A stretch of DNA of 12,660 nucleotides, taken from positions 1 to 12,660 of the forward strand of contig JAMPHX010000039.1 in the NCBI GenBank assembly GCA_023663205.1, written 5' to 3'. Source of the DNA: Corallococcus sp. (GTDB lineage: Bacteria > Bacillota > Clostridia > Christensenellales > CAG-314). Both the position numbers and the translations under genes were made by a program. Below are positions 1-6,531 of this stretch, one piece after another; position 1 is the stretch's first letter; each line of letters opens with the position of its first letter. Below the pieces are notes generated by a model. It searched no databases. It was not told the DNA's origin and saw nothing but the letters and a program-made list of their open reading frames with translations.

Positions 1-1371
1 AATGAAGAACAGATAGCGCTGTTCGATTACAAAACCCACTTCGGCGTTGCGGAAGGCAGCGGCGACTTTATGGACAAAGTAATCAAGAATCCCGAAAGAA
101 TCGGCGTTCCCGTAGGAGCAGGTCCGTACAAGGCTACGACCATCGACGGAAATCCCAACAACGACAAGATAACCAAGAGCACGTTTAACCCAGGCGGCGG
201 TATTTGCTACTTCGAGCGCAACGAACACTTTATGTTCCCTGCCAAGATTAAGTACGTCAACTACCAAGTGGTAAACGCAAATTCGATGCTTGACGTTTTG
301 TTCTCGGGCGGAGTGCATTTTGTAGAACCTGCCTGCCGCGAAGAAAACCTCAAAGAGTTGGATGCAAGAAAAAGCGCCGGATTTACTTACAAAGAAGTTC
401 AAACCAACGGTTACGGTTATGTCGGAATCAATGCGGGAGATATCCCCGACGTCAACGTGCGCAGAGCCATTATGTATGCAATGGACACGAGTATGTGTAC
501 GCAGTATTATCTTAACCACTCCAACCCGATATACAGACCTATGACAATGGCTTCTTGGGCATATCCGGAAGGCTGCACATCTTATTACCCGTATATCGGC
601 GGACAGGTACCGGACGACCTCAGCAAGGTTGACCCCGTATATGCAAATTATGTAACCAGACTTGGCAAGAAAGCCGGCGAAACGCTTACCGTTCAGGAAC
701 AGCAAAACTTCCTTCTCAACGAACTGCTTTCCGACTACACGGTAAAAGGCACGGGTAAAAATCAGGTACTTGCAAACAACAAATACGAACTCAAATACAC
801 GTTTACCATTGCAGGCGACAGCGAAGACCACCCTGCATTCAATATGTTTAACCGTGCAAAAGATATACTTAACGGCATAAACTTCAAAGTAACGGTGGAA
901 AAGGACATTCGTGCGCTAAGCAAACTCAACAACGGCGAACTTACCGTATGGGCGGCTGCTTGGGGCGCTGCAATAGACCCCGATATGTATCAGGTTTATC
1001 ACATCGAATCGACCGCCGGCTCAGTCAAAAACTGGGGATATCCGGAAATCAAATTGGGCAGAAAGACCGCGGAATTCAAGGACGAATACGAACTTATCGA
1101 TTTGCTTTCCGTTGATATCGAAAACGCCCGTAAAGTAACGGGTCAAACGGAAGAGGAAATAAGAATAAAGAGAGCGGCAATCTACTCCGACGCGCTTGAC
1201 AAAGTTATGCAGTTGGCGGTAGAACTGCCTAGTTACCAAAGAAACGACTTGTTTGCGTACAATGGCAACATAATAGACGAAACTACCTTGGAACAAGAAT
1301 TGACGGCTTACAACGGACCGCTTGCGAAGTTGTGGGAAGTAAGCCTCAAAGAAACGGTAAAAGACGCATAA
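1..1371 (+). CDS. oppA: ABC transporter substrate-binding protein, SBP_bac_5 (OppA/DppA-like), 5'-truncated
   Basis: This is the extracellular solute-binding subunit of a peptide-type ABC importer. The frame is open from base 1, so the gene begins upstream; the ATG at 70 is internal (Met24 of the visible 456 residues), and the signal peptide and first lobe are missing. Family marks of cluster-5 binding proteins are visible: GVPVGAGPYK near residue 40 (the usual 'P-G-T-GPY' block), VRRAIMYAMD at about 153-162 (the usual 'VRqAiayAiDr' block), and WAAAWGAAIDPDMYQ at about 317-331 (the usual 'W.aDypDp' block). The C-terminus ends 17 residues after a typical LAKLWEV helix. It lies 23 bases before oppB, in the classical oppA-B-C-D-F order. 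The ligand cannot be deduced: relatives bind oligopeptides, dipeptides, nickel or sugars. The oppA symbol rests on gene context more than on a specificity motif. Confidence 0.93.
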   Translation, partial: NEEQIALFDYKTHFGVAEGSGDFMDKVIKNPERIGVPVGAGPYKATTIDGNPNNDKITKSTFNPGGGICYFERNEHFMFPAKIKYVNYQVVNANSMLDVLFSGGVHFVEPACREENLKELDARKSAGFTYKEVQTNGYGYVGINAGDIPDVNVRRAIMYAMDTSMCTQYYLNHSNPIYRPMTMASWAYPEGCTSYYPYIGGQVPDDLSKVDPVYANYVTRLGKKAGETLTVQEQQNFLLNELLSDYTVKGTGKNQVLANNKYELKYTFTIAGDSEDHPAFNMFNRAKDILNGINFKVTVEKDIRALSKLNNGELTVWAAAWGAAIDPDMYQVYHIESTAGSVKNWGYPEIKLGRKTAEFKDEYELIDLLSVDIENARKVTGQTEEEIRIKRAAIYSDALDKVMQLAVELPSYQRNDLFAYNGNIIDETTLEQELTAYNGPLAKLWEVSLKETVKDA

Positions 1372-1394
1372 TACCGTATTTGTGGGAAAAATAA

Positions 1395-2387
1395 ATGGCT
1401 AAATACATTTTGAAAAGGATACTGCTGTCGGTGCTTATACTGTTCGGCGTATCGATAATTATATTCTTCCTTGTACGTTTAATGCCCAACGACTATATAA
1501 CGGAAAAGTTCAGTTCGCAGGTGCAGGGCGGAACGATGACGGAAGAAAAACTGATGGAGTTTAAGGAAAAGTACGGGCTTGCCGACAATTCCTTCGGCGG
1601 AATAATAAGCGGGTACTTTACTTGGCTGGGTAACTTTTTGCGGTTCGATTGGGGCAATTCGTTCCAATACGAACAGCCTGTTACACAGGTTATTGCCGAG
1701 CATATGTGGGTGTCGTTTGCAATATCGCTTGTTGCGCTTGTATTGGAATTTGTAATTGCTATTCCGCTTGGAATTACCAGCGCAACACACCAATATTCTG
1801 TAAGGGATTACACCGTTACGGTAATTACAATGATAGGTATATCGCTGCCGTCGTTCTTCTTTGCGGCAATACTTATCAAGATTTTCAGTAACTGGCTGGG
1901 AATACTGCCTGCCTCAGGACTTGTTAGCGGCGGTTTGGCAACGGGCGGCTTTATGCGGGTGCTCGATATGCTGTGGCATTTGATATTGCCCATGACGGTG
2001 CTTGTCGTGCTGTCTATCGGCGGTATGATGCGTTACACCCGTACCAATATGCTGGAAGTATTGAATTCCGACTACATTCGCACGGCGCGCGCCAAGGGCC
2101 TTTCCGAAAAGAAGGTTGTGTACGTTCACGCTTTCCGCAACACAATGATACCGCTTATGACAATTGTGGCAGGTATATTGCCTTCGCTGTTCGGCGGCGC
2201 AATGATTACCGAAGAAGTGTTTTCGATAGACGGTATAGGACGTATTGCATACAAAGCGCTTAACGCCTGCGATATTCCGTTTATCATGGGTTACAATATG
2301 TTCCTTGCAATGCTTACGGTAATAGGCACGCTGTTGTCTGATATTATGTACGTAGTGGTAGACCCGCGCGTCAAGTTGACAAAGTAG
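1395..2387 (+). CDS. oppB: Oligopeptide ABC transporter permease OppB
   Basis: This is one of the two membrane-channel subunits of the importer. The 330 residues are a normal length for OppB/DppB. Hydrophobic segments at about 9-29, 105-128, 138-163, 192-213, 252-274 and 299-322 give six spans, the family norm. The N-terminal MAKYILKRIL followed by a long hydrophobic helix is typical of OppB. The EAA loop that docks on the ATPase is clear at about 221-253: EVLNSDYIRTARAKGL, then HAFRNTMIP. The end VDPRVKLTK matches the usual 'DPRi' terminus. The ATG has only a weak Shine-Dalgarno (GGGA at 1384-1387), so some dependence on translation of the upstream gene is plausible. It pairs with OppC, which starts 11 bases downstream. 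Nothing is missing or odd. A dipeptide (DppB) or nickel permease label is possible, since these families are not separable by eye. Confidence 0.95.
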   Translation: MAKYILKRILLSVLILFGVSIIIFFLVRLMPNDYITEKFSSQVQGGTMTEEKLMEFKEKYGLADNSFGGIISGYFTWLGNFLRFDWGNSFQYEQPVTQVIAEHMWVSFAISLVALVLEFVIAIPLGITSATHQYSVRDYTVTVITMIGISLPSFFFAAILIKIFSNWLGILPASGLVSGGLATGGFMRVLDMLWHLILPMTVLVVLSIGGMMRYTRTNMLEVLNSDYIRTARAKGLSEKKVVYVHAFRNTMIPLMTIVAGILPSLFGGAMITEEVFSIDGIGRIAYKALNACDIPFIMGYNMFLAMLTVIGTLLSDIMYVVVDPRVKLTK

Positions 2388-2392
2388 AGGAG
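2387..2392 (+). promoter_or_regulatory. Ribosome binding site of oppC
   Basis: GAGGAG lies six bases before the oppC ATG at 2399. Its first G is the last base of the oppB TAG stop, so ribosomes finishing oppB sit directly on this site. It fixes the oppC start, including the long N-terminal extension of that protein. Confidence 0.8.
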
Positions 2393-2398
2393 ATAACA

Positions 2399-3514
2399 AT
2401 GGAAGAAAACAAAGATTTACAACAGAATATCTCCCAAGAAGAAGTAAGCGATACGGATACAATGTATTCCGATACGGAACTTACGGCGGAAACGGGCACA
2501 ACAGACGAAAACGGAGTAAAAATTTACTACAAACAAATGTCTCCCACTCAGATGGTAGCAAGACGGTTTTTCCGTTCGCGGCTGTCTTTGGTAGGACTTA
2601 TTATGCTTATAGCGTTGTTTGCGTTTGCGTTTTTGGGACCGCCGATAATGCACTTGTTCGGGTACGAATGGCACGAAACCACACCCGACAATACGCCGAC
2701 TATCCGCAGAACGGGCACCTATGTCGATTGCGTCGATGCGGAAGGCAACCCCGTCAAGATATACCAATTTGTAGACAGCGAAGTTACTCTCAATACCTAC
2801 GCGCCTATTTCGTCAAGCCATTGGCTGGGTACGGACGATATGGGCATGGACGTGTACATTCGTCTTATGTACGGCGGAAGAATTTCTCTTACGCTCGGAT
2901 TTGTCGTAGTAATACTCGAAACTCTGCTTGGCGTATTGCTTGGCGGACTTGCCGGATATTTCGGCGGTTGGGTAGATAACGTGGTTATGCGTATAGTCGA
3001 TATCATCAACTGTATTCCCACATTGCCTATTTTGCTTATAGCGTCTGCGGCGTTGCAGTCTTTGAAAGTCGACCCGCAACTCAACATTTACTACCTTATG
3101 GTAATACTCACGCTGTTTGGCTGGTGCGGTACGGCGCGTATGGTCAGAGGTCAGATACTGTATCTGCGCGAGCAGGAATACATTGTCGCCTGCGAAGTAA
3201 TGGGCATACCCGTACGCCGCAGAATAATGAAGCACCTGATACCCAACGTAATGCCTCAGTTGATAGTTTCTATGACGCTCGGACTGGGCAGCATAATTTT
3301 GTACGAAGCGACGCTCAGTTACTTGGGACTCGGTATACCTATGCCGTACGCCGCATGGGGTTCGATGATACAAAAATCCACCAACCCCGTAGTTATGACG
3401 TATTACCCCAACTTGTGGATACCGGCAGGCATACTTATTGTAATAGCCGTGCTCGGTTTCAACTTTGTGGGCGACGGACTGCGCGACGCAATGGACCCCA
3501 AGGCAAAGAGGTAA
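2399..3514 (+). CDS. oppC: Oligopeptide ABC transporter permease OppC, with extended N-terminus
   Basis: This is the second channel subunit. At 371 residues it is longer than a typical OppC (about 300). The first ~62 residues are a cytoplasmic extension whose first 40 residues contain 12 Asp/Glu and almost no basic residues; the usual Arg-rich run before TM1 (ARRFFRSRLS) follows. TM1 is at about 63-82, then an extracellular loop to the family block HWLGTDDMGMDVY (141-153). The remaining spans run from about 163 to 358. The EAA docking loop is REQEYIVACEVMGI at 257-270, followed by HLIPNVMPQ. The C-terminus GDGLRDAMDPK is canonical. The loop between TM1 and HWLGTD contains DAEGNPVKIY (113-122), resembling the repeat units in the OppD/OppF inserts. 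The start is supported by a strong GAGGAG site. The stop is six bases before oppD. As with OppB, Dpp-type specificity cannot be excluded. Confidence 0.95.
   Translation: MEENKDLQQNISQEEVSDTDTMYSDTELTAETGTTDENGVKIYYKQMSPTQMVARRFFRSRLSLVGLIMLIALFAFAFLGPPIMHLFGYEWHETTPDNTPTIRRTGTYVDCVDAEGNPVKIYQFVDSEVTLNTYAPISSSHWLGTDDMGMDVYIRLMYGGRISLTLGFVVVILETLLGVLLGGLAGYFGGWVDNVVMRIVDIINCIPTLPILLIASAALQSLKVDPQLNIYYLMVILTLFGWCGTARMVRGQILYLREQEYIVACEVMGIPVRRRIMKHLIPNVMPQLIVSMTLGLGSIILYEATLSYLGLGIPMPYAAWGSMIQKSTNPVVMTYYPNLWIPAGILIVIAVLGFNFVGDGLRDAMDPKAKR
3507..3511 (+). promoter_or_regulatory. Ribosome binding site of oppD
   Basis: AGAGG sits nine bases before the oppD ATG at 3521, inside the last codons of oppC. 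It supports the ATG at 3521 as the start of the roughly 55-residue basic N-terminal extension of OppD. Confidence 0.6.
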
Positions 3515-3520
3515 ACGGAT

Positions 3521-4930
3521 ATGAGTAAAACAAAAAAGCAGAAGAATCCGTTTGTGCTATCCGTCAAGGAAAGCAGAGAGATAATAAAAAACAACCTCAA
3601 AGAAATGAAACGCTTTGAAAAGCAAAAGCGTTTGAAGGTGTCGGAAGATTACTTCCTTACGGAAATGAAAAATCCCGACAACGTGTTGGAAATAGAAGAT
3701 TTGCAAACTTACTTCTACACGGATAACGGTACGGTCAAATCCGTCAACGGCATTTCGTTTGAAGTCCCCAAAGATTCCATTGTGGGTTTGGTCGGCGAGT
3801 CGGGCTGCGGCAAAAGCGTAACCAGTTTGTCGATAATGCAACTTGTGCAGGCTCCGCAGGGACAGGTGGTAGGCGGAAGCATACGTTTTAGGGCAAAAAC
3901 CTACGTCTTGGACGAAAAGGGCAAACGCATACCCGTATACGAAACGGAAACGGTAGACGGCGAAGAACGCGTAAAGTTGCAGGTCAAACGCGACAAAAAG
4001 GGCAACATCGTCTACGACAAAAAACCTCAACCCGTTTTGGATAAGGACGGCAATCAAATATACGATGCCGACGGCAAACCTGCAATAGACAAGAGGGGAA
4101 ACCCCGTCATGGTACCCGTGACCAAGAAGGACGAACACGGATACACCATGTACGAAACGCAGGACAAAACCTTCGATATCGCCAAAATGCCGACGGAAGA
4201 TATGTGTAAAATCCGCGGCAAGGAAATATCGATGATATTCCAAGAACCGATGACAAGTCTTAATCCGGTATTTACGGTAGGGTATCAAATAGAAGAAGTC
4301 GTGTACTTGATTGACCCTGAAATTTCCAAAGCCAATGCCCGTAAAAAGGCAATAGAAATGCTGACTTTGGTTGGTATACCCATGCCGGAAACGGTAGTAG
4401 ATTACTACCCGCACCAACTTTCGGGCGGTATGCGTCAAAGAGTAATGATTGCAATTGCATTGACGGGCAATCCGCGGCTTATCATTGCCGACGAACCGAC
4501 TACCGCGCTGGACGTTACGATTCAAAGCCAAATTTTGCAACTGATAAAAAAGGTTCAAAAATCTTGCGGCGCGTCGGTAGTGCTTATTACGCACGACCTC
4601 GGCGTTGTTGCGGAAACGGCAGATTACGTTGTAGTAATGTATGCCGGCAAAATTGTGGAAAAGGGTACGGTTTACGATATATTCGACAATCCTCTCCACC
4701 CGTATACAATGGGTATACAAAAGGCAAAACCCACATTGGACTCCCACGCGGGTACGGAATTGTACAGTATCCCCGGCAATGTTCCCAATCCCATCAATAT
4801 GCCAAACGAGTGTCTGTTCAAAGACCGCTGCGACAGACGCTGTGAAAAGTGCGGCGGAGAATACCCAGCGGAAATCAAAGTTTCGGAAACGCACAGCGTA
4901 TTCTGTCACTTATACGACAATTTAAAGTAG
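3521..4930 (+). CDS. oppD: Oligopeptide ABC transporter ATPase OppD, with ~95-residue internal insert
   Basis: This is one of two ATP-hydrolysing subunits, acting at the inner face of the membrane. At 469 residues it is longer than the usual 320-350. A Lys-rich, probably helical lead (1-54) precedes the ATPase domain. Walker A is GESGCGKS (92-99), Q-loop FQEPMTSLNP (240-249), signature LSGGMRQR (300-307), Walker B LIIADEP with catalytic Glu325, D-loop TTALD (327-331) and H-loop His358. The C-terminal oligopeptide-transporter domain includes NPLHPYT (390-396) and Cys431, 437, 441, 444 and 462; OppD/DppD relatives with a similar Cys cluster bind a [4Fe-4S] centre, so this is likely here too. 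The extra length lies at about 125-218, between Walker A and the Q-loop, in the subdomain that normally carries only a short strand-loop; it is described separately. All catalytic residues are present, so the enzyme should be active. It partners OppF, six bases downstream. Confidence 0.95.
   Translation: MSKTKKQKNPFVLSVKESREIIKNNLKEMKRFEKQKRLKVSEDYFLTEMKNPDNVLEIEDLQTYFYTDNGTVKSVNGISFEVPKDSIVGLVGESGCGKSVTSLSIMQLVQAPQGQVVGGSIRFRAKTYVLDEKGKRIPVYETETVDGEERVKLQVKRDKKGNIVYDKKPQPVLDKDGNQIYDADGKPAIDKRGNPVMVPVTKKDEHGYTMYETQDKTFDIAKMPTEDMCKIRGKEISMIFQEPMTSLNPVFTVGYQIEEVVYLIDPEISKANARKKAIEMLTLVGIPMPETVVDYYPHQLSGGMRQRVMIAIALTGNPRLIIADEPTTALDVTIQSQILQLIKKVQKSCGASVVLITHDLGVVAETADYVVVMYAGKIVEKGTVYDIFDNPLHPYTMGIQKAKPTLDSHAGTELYSIPGNVPNPINMPNECLFKDRCDRRCEKCGGEYPAEIKVSETHSVFCHLYDNLK
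3893..4174 (+). other. Repeat-rich insert inside OppD (residues ~125-218)
   Basis: After GGSIRFRA, where a normal OppD continues almost at once to 'kirGkeiamiFQdP', about 95 extra residues occur. They are rich in Asp, Lys, Gly and Val and consist of short turn-forming units spaced about 9-15 residues apart: DEKGKR (131-136), DKKGN (158-162), DKDGNQ (174-179), DADGKP (182-187), DKRGNP (190-195) and DEHGY (204-208). The pattern D-x-x/D-G-N/K-x-V/I suggests a string of beta-hairpins. Hydrophilicity and lack of hydrophobic runs indicate a soluble cytoplasmic protrusion from the ATPase. The frame and codon style are those of the surrounding gene, and no mobile-element or intein motif is visible. 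Boundaries are estimated by eye from the family consensus. Confidence 0.8.
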
Positions 4931-4936
4931 AAAACT

Positions 4937-6271
4937 ATGAAAGAAAATGTTACAACCGCAACCAATGCGGAAAAAGACTATATATTACAAGTCAAAAGTT
5001 TACGGCAGTATTTCCCGATAGGCAAGGATATTTTCGGCAGACCTAACAAGTTTGTCAAAGCCGTCGACGGCGTATCTTTCAATTTGGAAAGAGGCAAAAC
5101 AATAGGTATCGTCGGCGAGTCGGGCTGCGGCAAAACAACGCTCGGGCGTTCCATACTGCGTTTGTACGATATTACAAGCGGCTCAGCATTGTATACAAGC
5201 GATACGGAAGACGTTGTTTACGAGCAGAAAGTCTACAAAAAGGTTCCCGTTTACCAAACGGAGGATGACGGTTTGACGCCGCTTCTCGTACCCAAGACGG
5301 ACAAAAACGGCAATGCTGTTGTGGATAAAAAGGGAAACCCCGTAATGGTCAAAAAACAACTTTGCGACGAACAGGGCAAGCCCGTATACCGCAAACTGTA
5401 CTGCGACAACAGGCACAAACCGGTTTACGAGTGCGAAACCGTCGAAGGAATGACCAAACCGCAAATCAAATTGGGCGAGGACGGCAAACCGATAGTCAAG
5501 CGCGCCAAGAAGCAGTACGAACTTGCGGAACTTCAACACAGCGATTTGACGGCGCTGCGTACGGAATTGCAACTTATATTCCAAGACCCGTATTCGTCGC
5601 TGCCTCCCCGTATGACGGTAGGCGAAATAATAAGCGAAGCGGTAAAAGTTCACGGCATTGTGCCCAAGGAAGAAACGTACAACTACGTAATAAACGTAAT
5701 GAAGCGTTGCGGTTTGCAATCTCACTACTACGACAGATATCCGCACGAGTTTTCGGGCGGACAGCGTCAGCGTATTTGTATTGCGCGCGCCCTTGCCGTC
5801 AAACCCAAACTGGTAATTTGCGACGAGCCGGTCTCCGCGTTAGACGTTTCTATACAGGCGCAGGTAATAAATCTGCTCAAAAAGTTGCAGCGCGAAGAAG
5901 GTATGTCGTATATCTTTATTTCTCACGATTTGTCGGTAGTCAAGTACATTTCCGATACCATTGCGGTAATGTACCTCGGCAATATTGTGGAATACGGCAG
6001 TACGGACGATATTTGTAACCACCCAAAGCACCCTTACACACAGGCGCTGTTCTCGGCGGTACCGGTTGCAAATCCGCATAGCAAATCCGACCCGCAAGTT
6101 TTGGAAGGAGAGTTGCCCAGTCCGGCAAATCCTCCCAAAGGCTGCAAGTTCCACACGCGATGCAAGTACTGTACCGACGCTTGCAAAATGCAGGCGCAAG
6201 TAATGGCGGAGGTGTCCGAGGGACACTTTGTCGCTTGCAACAGATATTCAGATGAAAAACAAGAACAATAA
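4937..6271 (+). CDS. oppF: Oligopeptide ABC transporter ATPase OppF, with ~115-residue internal insert
   Basis: This is the second ATPase of the importer, forming the nucleotide-binding heterodimer with OppD. The 444 residues exceed the usual 310-340. Walker A is GESGCGKT (60-67), Q-loop FQDPYSSL (215-222), signature FSGGQRQR (272-279), Walker B LVICDEP with Glu297, D-loop SALD (300-303) and His330. The C-terminal domain has NHPKHPYTQAL (361-371) and Cys403, 409, 412, 416 and 434, consistent with the [4Fe-4S] site reported in related Dpp/Opp ATPases. The extra length is an insert at about 86-199, at the same point as in OppD. After the Q-loop, PPRMTVGEII replaces the common NPRMTVGEII. The start at 4937 has no clear Shine-Dalgarno, and only six bases separate it from the oppD stop, so translational coupling is likely. 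An alternative start is not obvious, because the next conserved block (ILQVKSLRQYF) begins at residue 16. Confidence 0.95.
   Translation: MKENVTTATNAEKDYILQVKSLRQYFPIGKDIFGRPNKFVKAVDGVSFNLERGKTIGIVGESGCGKTTLGRSILRLYDITSGSALYTSDTEDVVYEQKVYKKVPVYQTEDDGLTPLLVPKTDKNGNAVVDKKGNPVMVKKQLCDEQGKPVYRKLYCDNRHKPVYECETVEGMTKPQIKLGEDGKPIVKRAKKQYELAELQHSDLTALRTELQLIFQDPYSSLPPRMTVGEIISEAVKVHGIVPKEETYNYVINVMKRCGLQSHYYDRYPHEFSGGQRQRICIARALAVKPKLVICDEPVSALDVSIQAQVINLLKKLQREEGMSYIFISHDLSVVKYISDTIAVMYLGNIVEYGSTDDICNHPKHPYTQALFSAVPVANPHSKSDPQVLEGELPSPANPPKGCKFHTRCKYCTDACKMQAQVMAEVSEGHFVACNRYSDEKQEQ
5192..5533 (+). other. Repeat-rich insert inside OppF (residues ~86-199)
   Basis: Between SGSALY and the family block LTALRTELQLIFQDP, about 114 residues appear where a normal OppF has roughly 20-25. 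The insert has the same style as the one in OppD: DKNGNA (122-127), DKKGNP (130-135), DEQGKP (144-149), DNRHKP (157-162) and GEDGKP (180-185). It is rich in Val, Lys, Asp and Tyr with no hydrophobic span. Two blocks match OppD closely: GNPVMV (133-138) and PVYECETVEG (162-171). It also holds three Cys (143, 156, 166) that the OppD insert lacks. No stop, frameshift or change in base style marks the borders. Boundaries are approximate. Confidence 0.8.
6212..6226 (+). other. Short inverted repeat in the oppF 3' end
   Basis: GTGTCC, a three-base GAG loop and GGACAC form a perfect 6-bp hairpin, extendable by up to three weak pairs (G-U, A-U, G-U). It lies inside the oppF coding region, 25 bases before the ATG of the overlapping small gene. 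It has no T-tract, so it is not a terminator. It could influence translation of the small gene, or be chance within coding sequence. Confidence 0.35.
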
Positions 6272-6518
6272 GCAAAAAGTAAAAATCGTTTACAAAGAAG
6301 ATACGGGCGAAACCGTGTATTCCATGGCGTCGCTCGAAGGGCTTACTCCCGAACAGGTAGAGGAACGTCACGAGCAACGCAAAAAGCGTTTCAAAGTTAC
6401 CCGCAAAGAAAAGAAGGCAATGATAAGCGCCGCATATCAAGTATACTTGGTACCGATACTTTGTCTTGTGGGCGCGTTTGCGTTGGTTGCGGTAATCTTT
6501 TGGTTATTGCTCAGATAG
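6252..6518 (+). CDS. Small tail-anchored membrane protein, unknown function
   Basis: An 88-residue protein whose ATG lies inside the last 20 bases of oppF in another frame. I do not recognise the family. Residues 1-57 are soluble and highly charged, with a Lys-rich start, a middle block (KIVYKEDTGETVY, 11-23; LEGLTPEQVEERHEQ, 28-42), and a strongly basic run (KKRFKVTRKEKK, 44-55). A single hydrophobic segment follows at about 63-87 and the protein ends in Arg88. By the positive-inside rule the N-terminus is cytoplasmic, giving a C-terminally anchored protein lying beside OppD/OppF. The ATG has no Shine-Dalgarno, so coupling to oppF termination is likely. A TTG at 6228, with GAGGGA four bases before it, would add eight residues (MSLATDIQ) and is a possible alternative. 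The gene ends 13 bases before LipoA. An assembly or regulatory subunit of the importer is a plausible inference only. Confidence 0.75.
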   Translation: MKNKNNKQKVKIVYKEDTGETVYSMASLEGLTPEQVEERHEQRKKRFKVTRKEKKAMISAAYQVYLVPILCLVGAFALVAVIFWLLLR

Positions 6519-6521
6519 TGT

Positions 6522-6527
6522 AGGAGG
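6522..6527 (+). promoter_or_regulatory. Strong ribosome binding site of the LipoA gene
   Basis: AGGAGG, four bases from the ATG at 6532, is the best Shine-Dalgarno in the window. The upstream oppF and small-gene starts have none. It fixes the start of the signal peptide and suggests that the lipoprotein is translated independently of, and perhaps more strongly than, the transporter genes. Confidence 0.8.
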
Positions 6528-6531
6528 ATTT

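Noticed and set aside
70..1371. ATG at 70 as the start of the binding protein
   Set aside because: The frame is open upstream to base 1 and the family's N-terminal lobe is missing. There is no Shine-Dalgarno or signal peptide at 70.
1372..1394. Terminator or promoter between the binding protein gene and oppB
   Set aside because: The 23 bases contain no inverted repeat, no T-tract and no convincing -35/-10 pair.
3893..4174. Insert in OppD as an intein or inserted mobile element
   Set aside because: No Cys/Ser start, no His-Asn end and no splicing blocks, and it is far too short. The frame and codon style match the host gene, and a matching insert sits in OppF.
3557..4909. 450-codon open frame on the - strand across oppD
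   Set aside because: It runs codon-for-codon opposite oppD and exists because the sense gene rarely uses TTA, CTA and TCA. Its translation has no recognisable motif, and oppD is certain.
3893..5533. DxDG-like units in the ATPase inserts as EF-hand or dockerin calcium sites
   Set aside because: The spacing and the missing third Asp and position-12 Glu do not fit the EF-loop D-x-D-x-D-G pattern, and no E/F helices flank them.
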